From: Phocoena phocoena
Lineage: Eukaryota; Chordata; Mammalia; Artiodactyla; Phocoenidae
NCBI RefSeq assembly: GCF_963924675.1
Contig: NC_089239.1
Coordinates: forward strand, 4,515,001 to 4,579,000
DNA length: 64,000 nucleotides
Reading direction: 5' to 3'
Shown: piece after piece, positions 44,880 through 56,937 of the stretch
Numbering within the stretch: the stretch's first letter is position 1
How the letters are laid out: each line of letters starts with the position of its first letter
Program-made: the position numbers and the translations under genes
Notes under the pieces: generated by a model
Seen by the model: only the letters and a program-made list of their open reading frames with translations
Told to the model about the DNA's origin: nothing
Database searches by the model: none

Positions 44880-45037
44880 AATTTAAACAGCTTTAGTGAG
44901 GTATAATTGATATACAATACACTGCACATATTTAATGTATACGACTTGATGAGCTTGGACTCATGCATACACCCATGAAACCGTCACCACAACCAAGATA
45001 AAAGCCGTATATCATTACTTCCAAAAGTTTCCTTGTG

Positions 45038-45074
<37 letters not shown>

Positions 45075-45180
45075 GTAAGAACACTTAACCTGAGATCTGC
45101 CCTCTTAACAAATGTTGGAGTGTGTGATGCAGTATTGCTGACTCTAGGTCTCTAGAATCACTCATCCTGAATCCCAAGTT
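44880..45180. mobile_element. Old L1-like fragment
   Basis: 'tttagtgaggtataattgatatacaatacactgcacatatttaatgtatac...catgcatacacccatgaaaccgtcaccacaaccaagataaaagc' is a well-known old L1 segment. Orientation not decided. A TG run sits inside it. Confidence 0.6.
45041..45072. repeat. (TG)n microsatellite
   Basis: About sixteen TG units within the L1-like fragment. Confidence 0.95.
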
Positions 45181-45186
45181 CTCCTG

Positions 45187-46580
45187 GTGCGTACAAAAAA
45201 TGAAGCCATAGCTGTTGACGTGTGGGTTCCATTAAGAGAACTCCTCCCGCAGCTAAGTGATGCCAGTTTTATAAAATGTCATCAGATACTCCAAGTAGGA
45301 AAATCAATTAATCCCCATAATAGCTTGATTCTTTGTCCAATTCATGACAACGGAGCAAAGCTTTTAGAGGTTCGTTTTCTTAAAGGCAAAATCTAGCCAT
45401 TGTTGTGAACGCTATTATAAATGTCGTTATAAAGTTCAATATTGAAGACAAAATTATTGTTTTTACAGAGATAATGTAAACAAGGTCTGCGATAACACAG
45501 TTTTGTGGTAAAACCAGTGTTTTTAATTAAGAAAATTATGGAGCAGAAATATACTTGGAATTGGTTGCGGTGCACTAAAAATTCATAATTGTGTCCAGAA
45601 AGCTCTTGATAATCTACCAATCACAGTAGAGGCCGGAGGTGTTGCTATTTATGACTATTTTCAGATATACACAGAATAACTGAAATACAAAATTGTTTTG
45701 ATGAAGTTAATGTTGAATTCCTTCCAAAATAGTTTGACATTGGTAGTATGTGCTTTCTGTTTTTCATTATTTGCCACCAATTGGACTTTAGAAATATCTG
45801 AACCTTTGTGAATTAAGCTATATGACGATTTGGACATTTTTGGAAATAAGTCCTCTAAACTGTAGCTGCATTTTGTTCAAAAGGTGTTGAAAATTTTTAA
45901 TGAAAATATGCAATAAACAGAACACCGATAAACTTTAGTTAAGCTTTGAAACTTTTAGCAAATTGCAATGTTGCGATTTTGAAGACAAAGTTTGCAAACT
46001 GGAAACCATTAAAGTTTATCTCCATAAAGCAAGGAGAAATGAATAAATCAAACAATGCGACTGCAAATGGTGAATAAGATTGAACGCTGGTATTCTATGA
46101 TTTCACTGTGAAATAGCTCAATTTGTTGAGCTCCTATTTTTAATGGAAAGGTACGTATTCGGTACCAGAATAGAATAAAATTGACGAGACCTACAACTTG
46201 GCAGCACTTAAATATAGTCAAAAGTTCAAAAAGATGGGGCAATTTATTTGCTGTTTTGTCTTACTGGAGTATGTGTCAAAGAAAGCTGCTCTGAATGGGA
46301 GCCAAAAAAGTGTGAAAGTATTTGGGTTGAAATATGTATACATTTCAATGTGAGAAAAATTAGAATCAAGACTACCCTTCATTTAGTAGAATTTGTTGTT
46401 GGAGATCGTTTTTCTTAAATAAAAATATTGTCGTTTACAGAGAAGAGGCAATTGAATGTTATCAACATTTTCACATCATTAACCATAAACTGCAACTTTG
46501 AGGTGATAGCAGACAATTTTATGGAAGAATTAAAAAGAAGATCATTTTGAAAAAACAAGGTCAGAAATATATAGTGATGT
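45187..46580 (+). pseudogene. Decayed hAT-transposase-like frame (KIAA1586-like), copy 2
   Basis: Plus-strand fossil frame. It opens with a T-K-N-E-A-I-A region (45187-45396) that aligns with the family's T-K-A-E-A-I block, then D-N-V-N (about 45465). The best block encodes I-G-C-G-A-L-K-I-H-N at 45560-45589 followed by D-N-L-P-I-T-V-E, the family's I-G-C-x-A-H-x-x-H-N...D-x-L-P-x-D-V-E pattern. A frameshift sits after I-Y-T-E (about 45675), after which the next frame continues with T-E-I-Q-N-C-F-D-E-V. A C-terminal-like N-F-M-E-E-L-K region lies near 46510-46570. Many stops. The N-terminal zinc-binding part is missing, perhaps cut off by the L1-like fragment upstream. Same family as 30006-31813 but a separate copy. 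Confidence 0.65.
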
Positions 46581-47049
46581 GCAATTTGATACAAATGCAT
46601 TTTACCAACTAATAAGTGTGTGTCAGGGGCTCTGGGATGAACTATCTCGTGAGAGGGGGTGAGGGCTTCGCACGGGGGTGTCTTGTGCAAAGGGTTCTCT
46701 TGGTGCAACAAAGCTGAACGTCCTGGCAGGGGAGAAGCAAAGGTGTCCCACCCCACCCCCTGGGATGTCAACAAATCCCCGTGTCGCCAAGACACCTGTA
46801 AAATGATCCTCCTGTGCCCTAAGCTACAGCATTTCCCCAAAATGAGTTTGGAAACGCTCTCATGACTCATTCAAGACTTTTAAGAATATTCTAAACTGAC
46901 CTTCAGAGCCCAAGAGGAGAGTTCCTCTATTAATCAGGAAGAAGAGAGTACTTTCCCTGTAACACTGGGAACCAGGCATGACGCGGGGCGTGTACGTTAA
47001 GGCAGCTTGACGGTGGAAAAGGAAATGCTCCATTTTTGAAATAGCTGGG
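46581..47049. other. Low-copy sequence, nothing recognised
   Basis: No supported feature. Confidence 0.45.
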
Positions 47050-47066
47050 CCCCTTCATTCAATTTT

Positions 47067-47391
47067 TTTAAAATAAATTTATTTATTTTATTTATTTGGC
47101 TACGTTGGGTCTTCGTTTCTGCGCGCAGGCTTTCTCTAGTTGCGGCGAGCAGGGGCTACTCTTCGTTGCGGGGTGCGGGCTTCTCATTGCGGTGGCTTCT
47201 CTTGTTGCAGAGCACGGGCTCTAGGCGCATGGGCTTCAGTAGTGGTAGCACACGGGCTTCAGTAGTTATGGCATGCGGGCTCAGTAGTTGTGGTGCACGG
47301 GCTTAGTTGGTCCACGGTATGTGGGGTCTTCCCGGACCAGGGCTCAAACCCATGTCCCCTGCATTGGCAGGCGGATTCCTAACCACTGTGC
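47067..47391 (-). mobile_element. CHR-type SINE, long form, lacking the first head bases
   Basis: Long form with TAAAATAAATTTATTTATTT tail region and a three-fold 22-bp CAGTAGTTGTGG-type unit (about 47236-47300). CCCCTTCATTCAATTTT is a perfect 17-base duplication (47050-47066, 47392-47408). The element stops at 'ctaaccactgtg', so about the first 15 bases of the usual head are missing inside intact target duplications. Confidence 0.94.
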
Positions 47392-47408
47392 CCCCTTCAT
47401 TCAATTTT

Positions 47409-47829
47409 GATATTTCTGGCAACTGGGGAGGATGATGATGATTGGTCCAGCTGGGCTGGGGAGATGACTGACAACTTCATCTCCTTATAGAAATGGAGCT
47501 TGTTTGAGTTGACAGCAGAAAGCAGAGCAGTCGAGCCCCTGAATTTCCAGTTGAGACAATGGAGCCCAGGAGGAGAAAAGTGACCTTCTGAAAGTCCCAC
47601 GGTCAGGGGCAGGTCAGGCTCAACATTCCTGCCCCTAGACCAGGGCCACGTCCTCTTGACAATCCAAGTCTCTACGTCATTGCTTTCCTCTTTAGTACCA
47701 AGAATGCACTTGATCTCCGAGGAGTGGCTACCGTCAATTCCGTTTTGCTGGATCCCTGCACCCTCTCACTCTTGTCCCCAAAGAGGAAGTAGTGGTGCTT
47801 GGATGGGAGGAAGGTGGCACTCTGTGGTG
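47409..47829. other. Low-copy sequence, nothing recognised
   Basis: No supported feature. Confidence 0.42.
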
Positions 47830-48335
47830 CTTGGATGGTATCTGTCTTGGCTCCTGAGTCCCTCTGCTCTCCTGAACTCCCTGGTTACTCTTGTGCCATT
47901 TGGTTGTTGTTGCTTTCTTATCTCATTCATAGGTTCCACGTGTTGTCCATACCTCTTACATATTCTGTTCCTTTGGGTGATCTCATACCTCCCATGTCCT
48001 TATCAATCACTTATACCCTGATGATACCCACATTAGTATCTCCAGTCAAAGCTTCTTCCCTTGGCTTTTGAAGCCTGTGGGGCATCCAAGTGCATTCCCC
48101 CGGGTGGTGATTGACAGATCTACATCCCCATCACTCCCCTTCTCAGAACCCTTATTGGCTCTGTAACTGCAGGAGCATCTCACCTGGCACACAAGTCCCT
48201 CCACGACCAGGCATCCATCAGCCTCATTTTCTAACATTATCTCTTTACAGTCCCTGCCTTTCATTGTCTATCACAATATTACCAAATATCCATCAGACCC
48301 TCCCATCCCCGGGCACACACACCTGTCTGGCTTGT
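47830..48335 (+). mobile_element. L2-like fragment
   Basis: CT-rich sequence with L2 order: 'cttctcagaacccttattggctctgtaactgcaggagcatctcacctggcacacaagtccctccacgaccaggca' parallels the L2 'aaaccctccagtggc...aaggccctccatgacctggcc' block. Confidence 0.5.
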
Positions 48336-49989
48336 CGTTCTCCACTCTTTCTGCACCAAAGTGTCAGGATCTAGAGGGTGGTGCTGCCCATGGCATTGTT
48401 GCACAAAAAGAGTCTCATGGGAAAAGTCTTCCTACAGAGTGGGACATGCTAGAATCTTGGTGTGGAAGGACGTGGAGGTTGAGATAGCCCCCGGGGTCCC
48501 TTGTTTGTCACCCCCTCCTTTATAGGGGGATTTTCTCCCTCACTGAAAATAGCTGTTGAAGGCAGATAAGAGACTCCCACCCTTTCCCCATGTGAAACAG
48601 AGCTTCCATTGTCCGCAGTGGATTTCTGCTGTCTTAGACAAAACGATCTCTCTCTGTTGCCCCCCGAGACAGAGTTCATTTTGGAGCCTGAAGGTTTTCC
48701 TTGTTTAATTGATGAGGAACTAATAAAGCCTGCCCTGTTCCTTGGACTACAGCCGTCTTGATGGTCAGGATCCTCATATCACTTTTACACACATATTAAA
48801 TTGCAGCCCAGAAGCCAAATCTTCTACTCTTTACGAACTTAATGGAAAGTTGGGGGCAGGGGGCGGGCAGGCAGAAGGAACAGCTAAGTGATGAACAAGA
48901 GCCACTGTGTGCCTGGAGTTGTTACATTTTCTTTGGGATCGTCTCAGAAAAATGCTCCAGGGTCTTATCTTAGAATAATAGACTTTGAATCAGAATGGTC
49001 CTCTGAGGTTATCAGCATCTCCCGCCCAAGGTAGAAATCCCATCCGCGGCGACCCTCGTGAATGGTTGCATCCAGCTTTTTCATACACTCGTGGTGACAC
49101 AGCACTCACTGTGGCTTGAGGCAGCTACTCATTTTAGAAAACAGAGCTGATGTTAGCCAGTGCCCACTTTATAGTTGGCTAAAAATATAACCTGTTTCTG
49201 GAAAAACCTTCTGGATGGGACTCAAGATAAATTTTGTCCATATTCATTTCCCATGGATATACACAGAGCTGGGTAATTCGATTTGAAAGACTCATGGAAG
49301 TGGAAGGACTCTGAATCCGGTGCTCGTATACCCGAGTCTGCTTGGCAAGAATCAACTGTAAACGTTTTGTTCTATTGTCAGGTTAAATTTGCAGTCAAGG
49401 TCCCCAGTCACTTTTCAATGTCAGGATATCGGGGACGGCAGTTATTCCAATCTAGTAACTATTGGCGGGAAAAGGAAGCCTCATGACAAAAAGATAATAT
49501 AAATTCAATAATCCGTTTAAATGAATTTCTTTTCTAAACCACAATAGCATTTAATTAGCTTTAAACTTCACTGATAAGTATAGAACACTATTCATTTATC
49601 TAAAGTTAAGCCCTGATGCATAGATGGATTCTTCGATCTCTCGTGAAGATTTCTGAGATCTGCCCAGGCATCTGAGTTCAACAGGTGGGGAATTTATTAC
49701 TGTGTTTGATTTTGGGTTTGGAAATTGGATCACTCTGGGAATATACTTTGTGAATGACTGATACTTTCTGTGGCTTTTTCTTTTTCTTAACTTTAATAAT
49801 GTTTCTGAGAATCACCTTTTTCAGCTGTAGACCTGCCCGGGTGTCAGTAAACTGTTGGGTAAAACGAAATCAATCGTGACGGCAACAAAGAACCTTAAGG
49901 CTTCCTGGGACTCTGAAGGTGCTGCAGGCAGCCATCTGACAGAGAGGCACGATCCAGGTTCAGGAGGTGGAACGCTGACTGATGACTGA
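48336..49989. other. Low-copy sequence, nothing recognised
   Basis: 1.65 kb. A weak ancient-repeat trace at 48960-49130 ('gtcctctgaggttatcagcatctcccgcccaagg'). No gene recognised. Confidence 0.4.
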
Positions 49990-50115
49990 GCCACCATCCC
50001 CTGTGTGGCCATTTGCAATTTACTACACTGCACCGCTCCAGGCTTGGTTTTTCTCATCTGTGAAATGGGACCAATAATAGTCTCTCTCTCATAGGGATGG
50101 GATGGGATGGACTAT
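49990..50115 (+). mobile_element. MIR fragment
   Basis: 'gtttttctcatctgtgaaatgggaccaataatagtctctctctcatagg' is the MIR core. Confidence 0.72.
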
Positions 50116-50439
50116 GTGGATTACTAGACCAAGCACAACATCCACAAACCCTATGTGCCATCTTGTCATTTTCTTTTCCATTTCCTTCTTCTTCCCCTGC
50201 ATCATCACCACCATCACCAACATCATCATTATCCATACTCAAGGGGTGACACGTGGGCCATATTCAGGGCTATCTCCTGGCACGGGATAAATTGGGCCAC
50301 CCGGAGCCTGAATGTTCTAGATGAGGGGTCCCCTGAAGGGACAGTGAGTGGTTTGGATAACAGCTAATAAAAGAGCCCTGAAGCTCAAAAGACAAAAGAC
50401 CGGACTCCCTTGTAAAGCACTGTCCTCCACCACCAGGGC
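50116..50439. other. Low-copy sequence
   Basis: Contains a short CAT/CAC-rich patch (50200-50240). Nothing else recognised. Confidence 0.42.
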
Positions 50440-50755
50440 CAGAGGTCAGCAAACTTCCTACAAAAGGGCAGATGGTAAATACTTTCTGTTTTGCAGGTTG
50501 GACGGTCTCTGTGTGGCAGTTATATAATTCTGCAGCAGAGTGAAAGCAGCCGTGGATGGTGTGTAAATAGATGGGCATGGCTATGTCCTTTATTTGTGGA
50601 CACGGACATGTGGATTTCATTTCATTTTCACATGTTATAAAACACTCTTCTTTTTTGGAACCATTTTACAGTTTTTTAATCATGAAGACTGTAAAACTCA
50701 CTCTTAGCTCATGGGATATATGAAAACAGGCAGCTGACAGTAGCTGGTCCACAGG
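50440..50755. mobile_element. hAT-type non-autonomous repeat, diverged
   Basis: 'agaggtcagcaaacttcctacaaaagggcagatggtaaatactttctgttttgcaggttggacggtctctg...gaaagcagccgtggatggtgtgtaaatagatgggcatggctatg' matches a common mammalian CAGAGGTCGGCAAAC-ended repeat. The second half is degraded. Confidence 0.62.
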
Positions 50756-51177
50756 TCAATCTACAATGGAGTCAGTTTCCCACGACTGGTCTCTTCCATC
50801 CAAACCCGTGCTGATGCCCTTTCCTTATTCAGGTACTTGTGATGTTCTCCTGGAGACACGTGGGGAGGAGGGAGGGACACTCATTTTCATTATTTTTATC
50901 TTTAGAGTTATCTTCTATTTTGATCATTGATCCATAAATGGTTTTACGATGTCTCTTAAATAGAACGTCTTTGCATATATTAAACATAAACACAATTGAA
51001 TACATAAATATAGAATGTATATAAGTTTAAAAAGAGATCCACATGAAGAAAGATATCCAGTAAGTGATAGCACACATGTACACGTATATGGTGAGACCAA
51101 GGAAGTGGTGCTCAAATCACTCAAGTTTGAGATATAAGGCGTGGGAGAAAGTACTTTGGGAATGATGTGAATCATTG
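50756..51177. other. Low-copy, AT-rich sequence
   Basis: Nothing recognised. Confidence 0.42.
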
Positions 51178-51300
51178 TCTCTTGGCTCTGTGCTTTATTA
51201 ACTGTGTGATCTTAGGCAGGTTACTCCGTGGCCTCTTGCAGTGAGGCTAATAATATTTATCCTCCCAAGTTACTCTGAAGTGTAAACGGAAGATTCTAGG
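51178..51300 (+). mobile_element. MIR fragment
   Basis: 'ctgtgtgatcttaggcaggttactccgtggcctcttgcagtgaggctaataatatttatcctcc' follows MIR. Confidence 0.72.
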
Positions 51301-51747
51301 GACAGCACTCAGCATCCTCCAAGTCTACCATGTCCTACTTTCTTCTCTACCAACGGGGAGCTCTACTCTCTGCTACCTCCACCCCATGAGAATTATCTGG
51401 AAAAGGCTGATCTCTAGTCACCTTTGAATTAGCAGATGTCTCTACGAAGTTTAATGAAAAGGCATTTGTACTGAACTGCGTAAGAGGCTAAGAGTTGGAC
51501 CATCACATCTGGTGGGTCTGGGTTTGCATCTTCCTATGCCATTTCAGGCCTCTTACCTCCGGTCCAGTTTATAACTACGAGGGAGGTCAGCAATGCCTGT
51601 TTCTCCTGGAGTCTTAGACTGACGTGGGTGCCACGCTGGCCAAAACGTCAGAGTGGCCCTGATGGAGCTGCAGTTTGGGGCATCGTATCACTCAGACCCA
51701 GGTCCCGTAGGAGTGATCCTGAGCTGGAGCCCAGACTCACAACAGTT
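51301..51747. other. Low-copy sequence, nothing recognised
   Basis: No supported feature. Confidence 0.45.
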
Positions 51748-51760
51748 TAGGGAGTTTTAT

Positions 51761-52377
51761 TTTATTTTACTTTTTAATTGAAGTACAGTTGATTTACAAT
51801 ATTGTGTTAGTTTCAAGTGTACACAGCAAAGTGATTCAGTTATACGCACACATAAATGTATATACTCTTTTTCAGATTATTTTCCATTATAGATTATTAC
51901 AAGATATTGAATATAGTTCCCTGTGCTATACAGTAGGTCCTTGCTGGTTATCTATTTTATAGACAGTAGTGTGTATATGTCAATCCCAACCTCCTAATTT
52001 ATCCCTCCCTCGCTTTCCCCTTTGGTAACGATAAGTTTGTTTTCTATGTCTGTGAGTCTATTTCTGTTTGTAAATAAGTTCATTCATATTTTTTTTTTAC
52101 ATTCCACATATAAGTATATAAGTGATATCATATGGTATTTGTCTTTCTCTATCTGACTGACTTCACTTAGTATGATAATCTCTAGGTCCATCCATGTTGC
52201 TGCAAATTTCATTCTTTTTTATGGCTGAGTAATATTCCATTATATATATATATATGCCACATCTTTATCCATTCATCTGTTGATAACCACTTAGGTTGTT
52301 TCCATGTCTTGGCTATTATAAATAATGCTGCTATGAACATTGGGGTGCACATATCTTTTTGAATTAGAGTTTTCATC
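51761..52377 (-). mobile_element. 5'-truncated L1 (end of ORF2 plus 3' UTR)
   Basis: The plus strand gives the reverse of the L1 end, from 'tttttaattgaagtacagttgatttacaatattgtg' through 'ccctgtgctatacagtaggtccttgctgg' to the ORF2 tail ('ggtccatccatgttgctgcaaatttcattc', 'gtttccatgtcttggctattataaataatgctgctatgaac'). TAGGGAGTTTTAT (51748-51760) and TAGGGAGATTTGT (52378-52390) match at 11 of 13 bases. Confidence 0.94.
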
Positions 52378-52390
52378 TAGGGAGATTTGT

Positions 52391-53259
52391 AAGGAGGTGT
52401 CCTTACAGTCAAAGAAAGATAAAGGGAAAGTGGAGCCACTATGTCTCCTGGGCATAGAGAGCAAATGGCCTCTTTGCTTCCTGCTGTAGGTATAACAAAC
52501 TGGGTCCTCAAGTGGGGGATGGACCTTTTGGGAAGAGAAAGGTCTGAAGCTGGAAACCTTTGGCCTCTGGGTCTCAGCTCCCCTCTCTCTGTCTCCCTCC
52601 TTTAGCCGAGGGATACCTACTGCCTGAGAGCAGCTTTGGCTCTGGGGAATTAGAGGAGCCAGGTTAGGAGACAGAATGGGGGGACTGGCTGTCAAGTACT
52701 TTCTCAGGGTTCAATGACTTCAAAAGGAAGAGTCAAAGGGCATCTCCATGAGTCCTTGTTTATGTGACGTAGTCCTTCCAGCAGAGAGGGCAGGCAGTGA
52801 TGGCTCAGGATAGAGCTTATGTTGAGGGTTAAAGAGTAGGCATCTTACTTTCTCATCCCTCCAGTTACAGCTGAATTACCTACAGTGTATCAGGGTGCGA
52901 TCAGGTGTGGAGGTCTGGGCTACGTGAACTCCTGTAGGGGAAGTAGAGTATCCCACAACCATACACAGGTAGTACTTGCAACTCTGGAGTCTTGGGACTG
53001 AAGCAAATGCTCTCTTGGACTCTTCCCGAGAAGAATACCAAGAAGCCTCAAGCTTGCCTCCCCGTGGACCCCATCCTGACACCCCACACCCACACACCCC
53101 AGCCTCCAAAGCTTGTTGTCTCTAGCACTTACTTGACCCACTTGGCATTTGTTGTCTCGTGCAGTCTCAAACTTTGCTATTAACCTGTCAACTATGTTAT
53201 TCTTGCCCCTCCAAAAGTTTTGTAAGTTCTTTGAAGAAAGAGAAAGGAAATCAATATAC
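52391..53259. other. Low-copy sequence, nothing recognised
   Basis: Overlapping ORFs on both strands (for example a 134-codon minus one at 52920-53324) have no recognisable domain. Confidence 0.42.
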
Positions 53260-53440
53260 ATATTGAGCAATTCCAGGTACCATGCTAAGTTCGTTTTGCA
53301 TGCGTCAGGTGGTTTAATCCACATACCAACTCTGGAATGTATTATTTATTTTTTCTAGTTGTGGAAATGAAGGCTCAGAGAATTTGCGACTTGCCTAAGG
53401 TCACATAGGCATGGCCATGATTTGGTACAGAACACCTGGC
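53260..53440 (-). mobile_element. MIR SINE, diverged
   Basis: 'gcaattccaggtaccatgctaagttcg' and 'tgtggaaatgaaggctcagagaatttgcgacttgcctaaggtcacataggcatgg' are the MIR core reversed. Confidence 0.8.
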
Positions 53441-54589
53441 ATGAACTCATGCGTATTTTTAGAGCTCATTAAGAAGTCACTGTCCTTAAAAACCAAACCA
53501 AACAAGGCCACTTTTTGGACAGGATGTAGCGGGGAATATTGGGCAACATAACAGGAGACGTGCAGTTTCTCCCTTTGCCTCTGAATTCAAACCTTTCTCT
53601 CTTGCTCCCTGAGATATATGATCTTTTGTGACAACACTGAGACCAGCTGTGTCAACATGACCAAGTTGTTTGCGACAGGGAAACTTTGCTGGGAAATATA
53701 ATACTACAAACCTGTAAACAACTTCACTATTCTCTTTTATTGGAGACAACTGTCTGTTCACCTGGCCAAGCTCTCACTCTCAGGTAAGAGTTTACGTATT
53801 AAGACTTGTTTCAGGAGTCTTGCTTTGCTGTGCCCATCACTCCTAAACTATTTTATCACAAAATCTCCCCCATCAGTTCCCTGCCTTGAAAGACTCAACC
53901 CAAGTGGTGTCTCGCAAGCCGAGATACCAAAGCCCTAGAAATAGCCCACTTCTAACTCTCCCCTTCCAAGACACGGCTAAGACGCAGCCACGGTGATGTT
54001 CTCATGGCAGAGACTTAAAGTAGTTTTACTTTGTTTTAAAATCAGGATTTCTAGTGATATTTGGGGGCACTAAACCCTCAAGTTTTACGTTCTTTTCATC
54101 GTCAATGAGATGACAGCCTTGGGTTGGCTGGTTAGAATAACAGACTCTGGGGGCTCCGGAAGTAACTATCTGAGAGGCACACAAGATGGGCGGTGATGGG
54201 GACCCCATTCGACTTCCTCTTCGTAAGTAGGCAAGGGCTGGGCGTTCCTGTGAGTGACCAGCCTTTGTTAAGAAGCCGGTCTTCTTTGTTAAGAAGTCAA
54301 AGGCATAGCTTCTACTTTCTCGGAGGTGAAATATTATCCACCTGAAGTACACCCTTTCAAAACAAGCCTTCTCTTGAAAAGTTCCTAGGTGTATAACTCA
54401 GGTATCTTTGTATAAAATTTGCGCACTTTGTGGTTTAAATCTTCGTACATCCAAGTCACTCAGTTCTGCCACATAAACATGTTCACCGTCAAGGATTTAT
54501 AATGAGGTGGAAGTATGCTTCTTGCGAATGGATGATTCTGGATGGAAAGTTTTGAACAGAAGCTCTTTATGTTACTCTCATTATATTAG
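53441..54589. other. Low-copy sequence, nothing recognised
   Basis: No supported feature. Confidence 0.42.
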
Positions 54590-54990
54590 ATGGTTTTAGT
54601 TGCTGGAACAAAAAAAACCTGACATAAGTAGTTTAAACAAAAGACAATGCATTATTCCACGTAACCAGAGGTCTGGCTTCATTCTAAGGCTAGAGCATGG
54701 TACCTGGGGCTGCTCCAGGCTTTGTGTCCAGACGTGACAAAGGGGAGGTGTCCTCCTTCATCTCATTCTTGGGAGTGACAAATTCCTTCTCAAAAGCGCC
54801 TTGGTATATGTCATGTATCACTGGCCAGAATTGTGTCTGTTATTAAGCCAATCATTGGCAGGGGGATGGAATTACCAGAATTGGCTCAGATGAAGTGGGA
54901 TCTACCCCCGGGAATGGGATCTCCTTCCCCTGAATGACACAGGATAGAGACTTATACAAAATAGGATCTATTAGCAAGGAAGGAGAAACA
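54590..54990. mobile_element. Diverged interspersed repeat, family unassigned
   Basis: 'acataagtagtttaaacaaaagacaatgcattattccacgtaaccagaggtctgg...ggcagggggatggaattaccagaattggctcagatgaagtgggatc' resembles an old dispersed mammalian repeat that I cannot name. Confidence 0.4.
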
Positions 54991-55909
54991 GACACAGCTT
55001 GGGTAACGAACGGAGTGTACTAAATATACGTATTATAGATGCTGTAACTTCCCATTTCTTGTTAGCTTTCTAAGATGATGGCAGAGAAGAGGATTAGTTA
55101 AAAGTAGGAGACATAAATTAGGTGCTGAGATATTTTCCAGAGGAAAGGTATCAAAGACACTAAATAATAACTATCTACCAAATCAGGGAGTTCTAGAGTA
55201 CAGAGAAGATGGTGTCTTCCCTGGTGGCCCCCAAAGACCTATAGGAAGGGCAGGGCTAGAGATAAATCAGATTATAACCAACTAAGTGGATATAATCCTC
55301 ATGCAGCTGCCCTGAGACTGAGCCACTTCCAGTGTGCTGCTTCTTTCTCAAAATTCTGTAAAAAGCTACTCTCACTCTTCACTTGTTTAAGACCCCAGAA
55401 AAGGGTTAGCAAGCCTAGAACCAGAGAAGACGCTGTAGGCTTCTCCAATTCCTGTTTTCTGCTCTTAGAATAAAGAAAGAGGGGAAGAAGAAGAAACAGT
55501 AAAAAATATTTCTCAAGATGCCAGGGGCTGCCGCCTTTGTTCTTAGTTTGATTCCCAAATGGCTTGGTACAAAACTGCCCATTGCCCAAGGAAACTATTA
55601 TGGACCTAATTAAGGGTTTTACAATTCACACCATGTACCTCCATCCCTATGGTACCTAGAGAGTATTCCCAGCAGATGTTCAAGTCCATGGCGAAAGTGT
55701 TTATTCCTTTGACCCTTGTGTTCTGTCGCCAGTGCCTAGAATGACTCTACATTCAGGTTGGTCACTAATCTTACTGAAATGTGTGATGTGACATCTATAT
55801 GTCTGTCTCTGGCTTGTATCAACGTTATTCACATTTTTGTGGCATTTTCTGCTTTTTAAAGCATCTTCATGTTTCATAAGAGAGTCACAATATCTCCTGA
55901 GGTGAGAGA
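54991..55909. other. Low-copy sequence, nothing recognised
   Basis: No supported feature. Confidence 0.42.
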
Positions 55910-56030
55910 GCTATCTAGCTTTATATCCACAGATACTGAGTTCAGAGAGGTACATGACTGCCCCCAGGACTTGGAACTGGGCGGCAAGAAGTGAACCTGA
56001 GTCTAATCTTCTGACCCCAGTCTTGGCGCC
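55910..56030 (-). mobile_element. MIR-like fragment
   Basis: 'gatactgagttcagagaggtacatgactgcccccaggacttggaactggg...gaacctgagtctaatcttctgacc' is compatible with a decayed MIR reversed. Confidence 0.5.
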
Positions 56031-56937
56031 CTAGACTGTATATGGGTCGTTTGCTTATTTAACTTCCACTGTGAGTAGAAGCTGTGCTCCTACTTACAAG
56101 ATGAGGTAAAGGTAGGTAGGCTGGGAGGACCAGGTGGTAGGAGGAGGCAGAAGAGAAAGAGGATTTGAGGATATAGGATTCCTTTGGGGTCTTTGAACCT
56201 TCCAAACATTCCGGACACAGAAAATGTCTCTTACCAATGCCCCAGGTTAGGGTATCGCTTATGTAGCTTCCTCGTTTACCATTCAACACTTTTTAAATAA
56301 GTGAAGCCAAGTTAGGAAATTTCAGAAGAAGTTTTGAAGGAAAAAGCAGTCTTCAAAAGTCAGTCAAGGAACTACCAAGAGCCCTTAGGATGGTGGTAAT
56401 CGCCAAACTTGGAATCTCTCCACAGGTTCTGCAAAAACCACACAGAGAAAGAAGGAGGGCACATGACAGGACCTGTAACCCATGTCTACAACACACCTGA
56501 AAGACAGGGAACACGGCACCCCTCAGTAAGTAAGGAACAGACATCTGAAGCCCAGGGGGGCGGTAGCCCAGGGGGGCGGTGCTGGAGCCCTCACCACCGC
56601 GGGGAAGTGCCTCTGGGTCCCAGCGGTGGAAGGACTGAGATAAAATCGCGCTTAGAAAGTGAGAAACACACCTGGGTAGGGAAATATTAGACTGCGGCGC
56701 CACCTCTCCACTCATGGCTAGGTCTTTCTGACAAGCTGCCCCCATCCGCAGGCTGTCCAGGGCCTCTCCAGCCGCCAGCCATCTCATTAGCTTGCAGACT
56801 TCTCTCCTATCACTCAGGAGATTCCCAGTGTCTTAGAAGCTCTTGTATCAGGAACTGGAGACTAAGAGGAAATATTATAACAAAAGATGCTCCTATCACC
56901 CCTGTCAATCAGGAAATTGAAAGGGTTTTGGCAGCTC
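56031..56937. other. Low-copy sequence with a 15-bp tandem pair
   Basis: Positions about 56550-56580 hold AGCCCAGGGGGGCGGT twice. No other feature was supported. Confidence 0.42.
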
